Source: CAXBYZ01 sp043826085
GTDB lineage: Bacteria; Patescibacteriota; Microgenomatia; UBA1400; CG1-02-47-37
NCBI GenBank assembly: GCA_043826085.1
Contig: JBDRQW010000030.1
Location: 1-10,934 of the forward strand
Length of the DNA: 10,934 nucleotides
Direction of reading: 5' to 3'
Shown: positions 6,624 through 10,934 of the stretch, piece by piece
Layout of the letters: every line of letters begins with the position of its first letter
Numbering within the stretch: the first letter of the stretch is position 1
Made by a program: the position numbers and the translations under genes
The notes under the pieces: model-generated
Databases searched by the model: none
What the model saw: only the letters and a program-made list of their open reading frames with translations
What the model was told of the DNA's origin: nothing

Positions 6624-6982
6624 ATGACAGACCAATCATTAATATCAGCACCACATAAAAACTTCGAAGAAATTAAAAAGATCGATGAAAACGGAATTGA
6701 ATATTGGGAAGCTCGTGAATTAATGCCTTTACTTGGTTACTTTAAATGGAGTAACTTTGAAAAAGTTGTGATTAAAAAAGCAAAAATTGCTTGTAGAAAA
6801 AGTGATCAAATTCTTAATTATCATTTTGCCGATATCGGCAAAATGATAAAAATTGCAGTTGGAACATCAAGAGAAACTACCAGAAAAATCCAAGATTATA
6901 AATTATCCCGCTATGCTTGTTACCTGAACCCCACATCAAACAACTGGAAAAACAAAAAAGAAAGTTACTAAAAAATCATTAA
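6624..6982 (+). pseudogene. dinD: Truncated DNA-damage-inducible protein D (DinD), internal deletion with frame loss
   Basis: The open part (6624-6971, 115 residues) matches the N-terminal BRO-N-like domain of DinD: FEEIKKIDENGIEYWEARELMPLLGY, AKIACRKSDQ, YHFADIGKMIKIAVGT and YKLSRYACYL. Full-length DinD has about 275 residues and continues into a helical region after this point. Here the frame runs into an unrelated 14-residue tail (NPTSNN...) and stops at 6969-6971. In another frame, 6929-6982 reads PHIKQLEKQKRKLLKNH and stops; this resembles the lysine-rich C-terminus of DinD proteins. The simplest reading is an internal deletion of roughly 150 codons that joined the two ends out of frame. 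A truncated but expressed N-terminal domain, or an assembly error, remains possible. The tail's stop directly abuts the ATG of the next gene, as expected if the intact gene once preceded it in an operon. Confidence 0.7.
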
Positions 6983-7309
6983 ATGCCTAAAATAAAATCT
7001 CTCTCAATTTGTGGGTTAGATTGCAGTAAATGTGATGCTTTTATTGCCACACAGAATAATGATAATAAATTGAGGGAAAAAACCGCCAAAGAATGGACAG
7101 AAAGATACAGAAAAGGAAATCGTAACCGTCCACCTGTAAAACCAAAGGATATTAACTGTAAAGGCTGTTTATCAGATGGGCCTATTTACTTATATTGTCA
7201 TCAATGCAAAATTAGAAAATGTGGGTTAGAAAGAGAAATTAAAAATTGTAAAGAGTGTCGGGATTATAAGTGTAACCAGTTAATAGAATTACAAAAACAT
7301 TTATTCTAG
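6983..7309 (+). CDS. DUF3795 cysteine-rich protein
   Basis: This 108-residue protein has the DUF3795 pattern: CGLDCSKCDAF at the start (Cys10, 14, 17), LREKTAKEWT, then DINCKGC (59, 62), YCHQCKIRKCGLE (72, 75, 80) and NCKECRDYKCNQL (89, 92, 97). Eleven cysteines in CxxC-like pairs suggest binding of zinc or an iron-sulfur cluster, but the function of the family is not established. The length is normal for the family, so it looks intact. It starts immediately after the stop of the out-of-frame dinD tail, with no Shine-Dalgarno, and is followed by an 85-base spacer that holds a promoter for the next gene, so it is probably the last gene of its unit. Confidence 0.85.
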   Translation: MPKIKSLSICGLDCSKCDAFIATQNNDNKLREKTAKEWTERYRKGNRNRPPVKPKDINCKGCLSDGPIYLYCHQCKIRKCGLEREIKNCKECRDYKCNQLIELQKHLF

Positions 7310-7371
7310 ATAACTTTAATCAATTAAACTTAAAGACAAAAAATACCACCAAGGCAAGAGACCAACCGAAT

Positions 7372-7380
7372 TGATATAAT
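7372..7380 (+). promoter_or_regulatory. Extended -10 promoter for the glycosyltransferase operon
   Basis: TGATATAAT is a perfect match to the extended -10 consensus TGnTATAAT. No good -35 box is seen 17 bases upstream, which is typical of extended -10 promoters. The predicted start, near the A at 7387, leaves a leader of only about 8 bases before the ATG at 7395, with no Shine-Dalgarno. It is the clearest promoter in the window and sits in the longest spacer (7310-7394), just where the glycosyltransferase block begins. Confidence 0.6.
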
Positions 7381-7394
7381 ACCCCTATCCTTTT

Positions 7395-8318
7395 ATGGTT
7401 AAGAATAAAATCAAAAAAATCTGCATAGTCATGTTGGAGTATCAAAACCCCAAGATGACCCTGGAAACACTTGACTCTTTAAAAAAGGTTCTAGTTCCAG
7501 TTGGATACACCAATCAGATTATTGTGATCGATAACAGTCCGGTGCCTGACGGAACATTGGAAATTGCCCTTAAAAAAAGAAAATCAATTCAATTGATTAT
7601 CACTAATCAAAACACTGGTTTTGCTGCCGGCAATAACTTGGGAATAAAAAAAGGTTTAAAGAAAAAATTCGATCTATTTCTACTTATCAATAATGATGTT
7701 GAGGTAGATAAATATTTCTTAAAACACCTTTTAAAAGCAGCTAAAAGTGGAGCTGACCTAGTTGTCCCCAAAATTTATTTTGCCAAAGGTTACGAATACC
7801 ATAAAGATAAATATAAAAAATCAGAGTTAGGTAAAGTTATTTGGTATGCCGGAGGCTATTTTGATTGGAACAATGTTTTTGCCAAACACATTGGTGTTGA
7901 TGAGGTTGATAAGGGTCAGTATGATAGACCTAAACCAATTGATTTTGCCAATGCCTGCTGTCTTTTGGTAAAAAGAGAAGTTTTTAATACTATTGGCTTA
8001 TTTGACTCAAAATACTTTCTTTACTTCGAGGACGCTGATTTTTCCTATCGAGCTTTCAAGTATGGTTTTAAAATTTTATATGAACCCAAAAGTTTTATTT
8101 ACCACAAAAGTTCAACCAGTAGTGGTTCAGGCTCTAAGCTTCACGACTATTACATCACCAGAAACCGGCTTATATTTGGTATGAAATATGCCTCACTGAG
8201 AGTCAAATTTGCTCTTATTCGTCAAGCCTTAAAGCAAATAATCAGCGGTCGAGAAGGAGAAAAACAAGCAGTTAAAGATTTTTTTCTCAATCGTTTAGGC
8301 AAAGGAACATTAATATGA
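7395..8318 (+). CDS. GT2 family glycosyltransferase (rhamnosyltransferase-like), first of four
   Basis: This 307-residue protein has a GT-A fold GT2 catalytic domain like the WbbL/RfbF-type enzymes of surface polysaccharide synthesis. It should transfer a sugar from a nucleotide sugar to a growing glycan at the cytoplasmic face of the membrane. Motifs are an N-terminal strand ICIVMLEYQNPKMTLETLDSL, VIDN (44-47), NTGFAAGNNLGI (73-84), the DxD-like metal site INNDVEV (98-104), the acceptor-side ANACCLLVKREVF and the catalytic-base region YFEDADFSYR (210-219), with HKSS after it. The usual VxxNY in the first strand reads VMLEY, an unusual Asn to Glu change. There is no membrane helix. Its TGA overlaps the next ATG by 4 bases (ATGA), implying translational coupling. 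Donor and acceptor cannot be told from sequence. Confidence 0.88.
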   Translation: MVKNKIKKICIVMLEYQNPKMTLETLDSLKKVLVPVGYTNQIIVIDNSPVPDGTLEIALKKRKSIQLIITNQNTGFAAGNNLGIKKGLKKKFDLFLLINNDVEVDKYFLKHLLKAAKSGADLVVPKIYFAKGYEYHKDKYKKSELGKVIWYAGGYFDWNNVFAKHIGVDEVDKGQYDRPKPIDFANACCLLVKREVFNTIGLFDSKYFLYFEDADFSYRAFKYGFKILYEPKSFIYHKSSTSSGSGSKLHDYYITRNRLIFGMKYASLRVKFALIRQALKQIISGREGEKQAVKDFFLNRLGKGTLI

Positions 8319-9166
8319 AATCAGTCTCTTTTGTCATCCCTAACTACAAAAAAACGCCTTTAATTAAACACCTACCTCAAGTCTTAAAAGCTTGTCCCCT
8401 GGGAAGTGAGATTATCGTAGTTGATGACTGTTCTCCGGACGACACCACCACTTACTTAAAAAAACACTTTCCTCAAGTAAAAGTCATCAAAAACAAAGTA
8501 AATCAAAGATTTGCTCAAAGCTGTAACATTGGTATTAAAGCCACCAAAAATAACTTGGTTGTTTTAATTAACTCGGATGTAGCTCCCAAATCTGATTTTT
8601 TAAATCATTTAGTTAAACATTTTACTGACCCAAAAGTGTTTGCCGTGGGTTGCTTGGAAATTCAAACTGTAAATGGTAAAAAAGAAATCTCAGGTAGAAA
8701 TAAATGTCAATTTAAACGCGGTTTAGTTATTCACTCAAAAGCCAAAATAACTAACTTAAAAAAGTCAACTAAAAATTGTTGGGCTTCAGGTGGTTCAATG
8801 ATGCTTGATAAAAAGAAATTTCAAAAACTGGGCGGTTTCGATCTTCTTTACAAACCTGCCTACTGGGAAGATATTGATCTTTCTTGGATGGCCAGAGAAA
8901 AATACGGCTATAAAATTATATTTGAACCTCGATCTCAAGTTTTTCACAATCATGAAACCACCAACTTAACAGTGTTTGGTAAAAGAGAAATGGAAATCAT
9001 TTCAGCCAGAAATCAACTTTTATTTACCTGGAAAAATATTCGAGGGCTTAAATTGTTACAGCACTTTCTTTGGTTACCATATCATTTGGTTTTTACCACC
9101 GTTCGCAGTCGGGGAGTTTTTTTAAACGCCTTTTTCAAAGCTATAAAAATACAATTACAAAAATAA
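8315..9166 (+). CDS. GT2 family glycosyltransferase, second of four
   Basis: This 283-residue GT2 enzyme is divergent from its neighbours. It has the opening strand VSFVIPNYKK, a VDDCSPDD nucleotide-binding segment (36-43) instead of the DNGS form of the later two, QRFAQSCNIGIKAT (64-77), INSDVAP as the metal site (85-91), WASGGSMMLDKKKF (156-168) and YWEDIDLSWMAREKYGYK (183-200), followed by HNH and TT, which match the usual post-catalytic His. The C-terminal part carries a hydrophobic, basic segment (LLQHFLWLPYHLVFTTV) that may associate with the membrane. The start overlaps the stop of the first glycosyltransferase by 4 bases. Likely part of the same glycan assembly pathway; specificity is unknown. 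Confidence 0.87.
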   Translation: MKSVSFVIPNYKKTPLIKHLPQVLKACPLGSEIIVVDDCSPDDTTTYLKKHFPQVKVIKNKVNQRFAQSCNIGIKATKNNLVVLINSDVAPKSDFLNHLVKHFTDPKVFAVGCLEIQTVNGKKEISGRNKCQFKRGLVIHSKAKITNLKKSTKNCWASGGSMMLDKKKFQKLGGFDLLYKPAYWEDIDLSWMAREKYGYKIIFEPRSQVFHNHETTNLTVFGKREMEIISARNQLLFTWKNIRGLKLLQHFLWLPYHLVFTTVRSRGVFLNAFFKAIKIQLQK

Positions 9167-9168
9167 TC

Positions 9169-10056
9169 ATGGATTTATCTATCATAATCATCAACTATCA
9201 AACTAAAAAAACTACCTCAAATTGCTTAAAAACAATTAAAACCTCAACTGACAAATTAACCAAAGAAGTTATTGTTGTCGATAATGGTTCTAAGGATGGC
9301 TCATTGGAGTACTTAAACAAAAAACATCCATGGGTAAAAATTTATTCTTCAGGTTGTAATCTAGGTTTTGCTCAAGGCAATAACTTTGGTTTTAAAAAGA
9401 GTAAGGGTAAGTACATTTGGCTTTTAAATTCAGACACTTTACTCAAAAAAACCACCATTCAACAACTCTATGATTTAGTTTTAGCTAACAACTCCGATAT
9501 TGCCTCATGTCAACTTTTAAACCCCGACGGTTCAACTCAACCCCAAGGAGGTTTTTTGCCAAACCTCTATCGTTTAATTGTCTGGATGTTATTTATTGAT
9601 GATCTGCCGACTGTCAGTTGGTTTTTTAAACCTTATCAGCAAAGAAGTCTTGCCTTTTTCAAAAAAGATCAACACCCCGGTTGGTTGGGAGGCACTGCCT
9701 TAATGATTAAAAGAGAAATTTATCAAAAATTAAATGGGTTGGATAAAAAGATTTTCATGTATGGCGAAGATGTTGATTTTTGCTTAAGAGCCGCTCAAAA
9801 TGGCCTTAAACTGGATTATTTTTCTACCCCAAAACTAACTCATCTAGGTCAAGCCTCCGGCTCAAGCAAAGGTGCGATTTTGGGAGAATTTAAAGGTTTA
9901 AAGTATCTTTATAAAAAACACTACTCTCCTTGGCAATATTTTATCTTGAAAAAGCTTCTAAAAACCGGCGCTTTTTTAAGAATAGTCATCTTTGGAATTA
10001 TCTTTAAAGATCAAACCAGAAAAGAAATTTATCAAGAAGCCTTTAAATTGGCTTAA
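9169..10056 (+). CDS. GT2 family glycosyltransferase, third of four
   Basis: The enzyme is 295 residues when started at the ATG at 9169. The frame is open back to an ATG at 9070, but that stretch lies wholly inside the second glycosyltransferase gene and encodes nothing GT-like, while MDLSIIIINY at 9169 is the canonical GT2 start and sits 2 bases after the previous stop. Motifs: VVDNGSKDGS (36-45), NLGFAQGNNFGF (64-75), the metal site LLNSDT (85-90), HPGWLGGTALMIKREIY (169-185), FMYGEDVDFCLRAAQNG (196-212) and THLGQASGSSKG. The C-terminal region (LKKLLKTGAFLRIVIFGIIFKDQ) is hydrophobic and basic and probably touches the membrane. Similarity to the next gene, including its first 17 coding bases, suggests tandem duplication. 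Confidence 0.9.
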   Translation: MDLSIIIINYQTKKTTSNCLKTIKTSTDKLTKEVIVVDNGSKDGSLEYLNKKHPWVKIYSSGCNLGFAQGNNFGFKKSKGKYIWLLNSDTLLKKTTIQQLYDLVLANNSDIASCQLLNPDGSTQPQGGFLPNLYRLIVWMLFIDDLPTVSWFFKPYQQRSLAFFKKDQHPGWLGGTALMIKREIYQKLNGLDKKIFMYGEDVDFCLRAAQNGLKLDYFSTPKLTHLGQASGSSKGAILGEFKGLKYLYKKHYSPWQYFILKKLLKTGAFLRIVIFGIIFKDQTRKEIYQEAFKLA

Positions 10057-10076
10057 TTTAAAATAAAAGGTACAAA

Positions 10077-10934
10077 ATGGATTTATCTATCATCATTGTT
10101 AACTACAAAACCAAAGACTTAACCCTACAAACTATTGACTCGGTTTTTAAAGCCGACCACCCACCCGGCAAGTTAGAGGTTTTTCTAATTGATAATGGTT
10201 CCAAAGATGATACCCCCCAAGCTGTTAAAAAACGTTTCCCAAAAGTCAAAGTTATTGAACTACCCAAGAATCTTGGTTTTGCCGGCGGCAATAACATAGG
10301 TTTAAGAAAAGCCAAAGGCCGTTATCAACTCCTCTTAAACTCCGATACCATTATTAACAAAGACACTTTGGTTAAAATGATTAACTTTATGGACGATAAT
10401 CCTACGGTTGGGTTATCCACTTGCAGGGTTAATCTCCTTAATAGAGAGTTAGATCCGGCTTCTCATCGAGGTTTTCCCACTCCCTGGGCCAGCCTTACTT
10501 ACTACCTTGGATTAGAAAAACTATTTCCCAGATCAAAATTATTTGGTCAATATCATCAAGGTTGGAAAAACATAAAAACTACTCACCAAATAGACACTCC
10601 GGTTGGGGCCTTCTTCATGTTAAGAAAAAAGACTTTAAATCAAGTTGGTTTGCTTGATGAAGCCTTTTTTATGTACGGTGAAGATATTGACTTAGCCTAC
10701 CGGATTAAACAGGCTGGATGGAAAATTTACTACACTCCGATCACAAAAATTACCCACATGAAAGGGGCTTCGGGTTTAAATAAAAAAGTTGAAGACAAAC
10801 TTACCCCGGAAGCTAAGCTTCAGCGTATCAAAACAACCCAAAACTTTTTTGATGCCATGAAGCTTTTTTATAAAAAACACCATAAGAAAAAGTATCTATT
10901 TCTTTTTCATTGGTTAGTTTATCTAGGAATTAAC
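10077..10934 (+). CDS. GT2 family glycosyltransferase, fourth of four (3' partial)
   Basis: The frame runs from the ATG at 10077 to the right edge without a stop, giving 286 residues, so the C-terminus is outside the window. A weak Shine-Dalgarno (AAAGG, ending at 10070) precedes the start by 6 bases. Motifs are MDLSIIIVNYKTKDLTL, LIDNGSKDDT (37-46), NLGFAGGNNIGLRKAKG (65-81), the metal site LLNSDT (86-91), DTPVGAFFMLRKKTL (173-187), FMYGEDIDLAYRIKQAGW (198-215) and THMKGASG after it. The visible end (KKYLFLFHWLVYLGIN) may begin a membrane-associated helix. It is closer to the third enzyme than to the first two. The 20-base spacer to the previous stop has no terminator, so this gene continues the operon. 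Confidence 0.9.
   Translation, partial: MDLSIIIVNYKTKDLTLQTIDSVFKADHPPGKLEVFLIDNGSKDDTPQAVKKRFPKVKVIELPKNLGFAGGNNIGLRKAKGRYQLLLNSDTIINKDTLVKMINFMDDNPTVGLSTCRVNLLNRELDPASHRGFPTPWASLTYYLGLEKLFPRSKLFGQYHQGWKNIKTTHQIDTPVGAFFMLRKKTLNQVGLLDEAFFMYGEDIDLAYRIKQAGWKIYYTPITKITHMKGASGLNKKVEDKLTPEAKLQRIKTTQNFFDAMKLFYKKHHKKKYLFLFHWLVYLGIN

Noticed and set aside
7315..7328. AT palindrome (TTTAAT, CA, ATTAAA) as a terminator for the DUF3795 gene
   Set aside because: A two-base loop and a pure A-T stem are too weak, and no T run follows.
7993..8184. Second-frame open frame inside the first glycosyltransferase
   Set aside because: It is an out-of-frame shadow covering the conserved FEDADFSYR region.
9070..9168. 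Longer start for the third glycosyltransferase
   Set aside because: These codons overlap the second glycosyltransferase and encode no GT2 sequence; the ATG at 9169 gives the canonical GT2 start.
10103..10315. Minus-strand open frame inside the fourth glycosyltransferase
   Set aside because: It is antisense to conserved GT2 motifs and not supported by any protein pattern.
1..10934. CRISPR array, transposase, integrase or phage genes
   Set aside because: No regularly spaced repeats and no mobile-element protein motifs were seen on either strand.

Overview
The window is a gene-dense, AT-rich bacterial segment in which every supported gene lies on the + strand. Genes are separated by 1 to about 85 bases and there is no gene-free stretch over 300 bases. 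Both edges cut through genes. The gene content suggests a member of the Candidate Phyla Radiation (Patescibacteria), most likely from the Microgenomates side. The clues are a CAP-domain protein with extra membrane helices, a lamin-tail surface protein, a DinD (BRO-N-like) remnant, a DUF3795 protein, serial GT2 glycosyltransferases and few strong Shine-Dalgarno sites. This placement is inference: there is no rRNA here. TAA, TAG and TGA are all used as stops and no gene needs TGA read as an amino acid, so the standard bacterial code fits and the recoded Gracilibacteria/SR1 lineages are unlikely.

Region A (1-3473) encodes the cell surface. It starts with the C-terminal part of a multidomain secreted protein (Ig-like, fibronectin III-like and lamin-tail domains). 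Next comes a secreted TasA/camelysin-like protein with a Pro-Ser linker and a C-terminal membrane anchor, then a CAP-domain protein with three predicted membrane helices, then a small three-helix membrane protein. Gaps of 4, 9 and 1 bases suggest one transcription unit.

Region B (3474-6609) holds metabolism and genome maintenance: a short sugar-1-phosphate nucleotidyltransferase (RmlA-like), S-adenosylmethionine synthetase (MetK) and the AAA+ replication-repair ATPase RarA/MgsA. Between metK and rarA lies the most striking non-coding signal, at 5345-5414. Two arms, 12 base pairs with one mismatch, enclose one or more short hairpins. The 3' arm contains the perfect Shine-Dalgarno of rarA, so rarA translation may be gated by RNA structure.

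Region C (6610-7394) holds a broken dinD gene, whose N-terminal domain is followed directly by an out-of-frame C-terminal tail, and an 11-cysteine DUF3795 protein. A perfect extended -10 promoter lies just before the next gene.

Region D (7395-10934) is a run of four GT2-family glycosyltransferases (the last cut by the window edge), tightly packed and probably one operon. Together with the RmlA-like enzyme, which would supply an activated sugar, they point to assembly of a surface glycan. The acceptor and the sugars cannot be read from the sequence.
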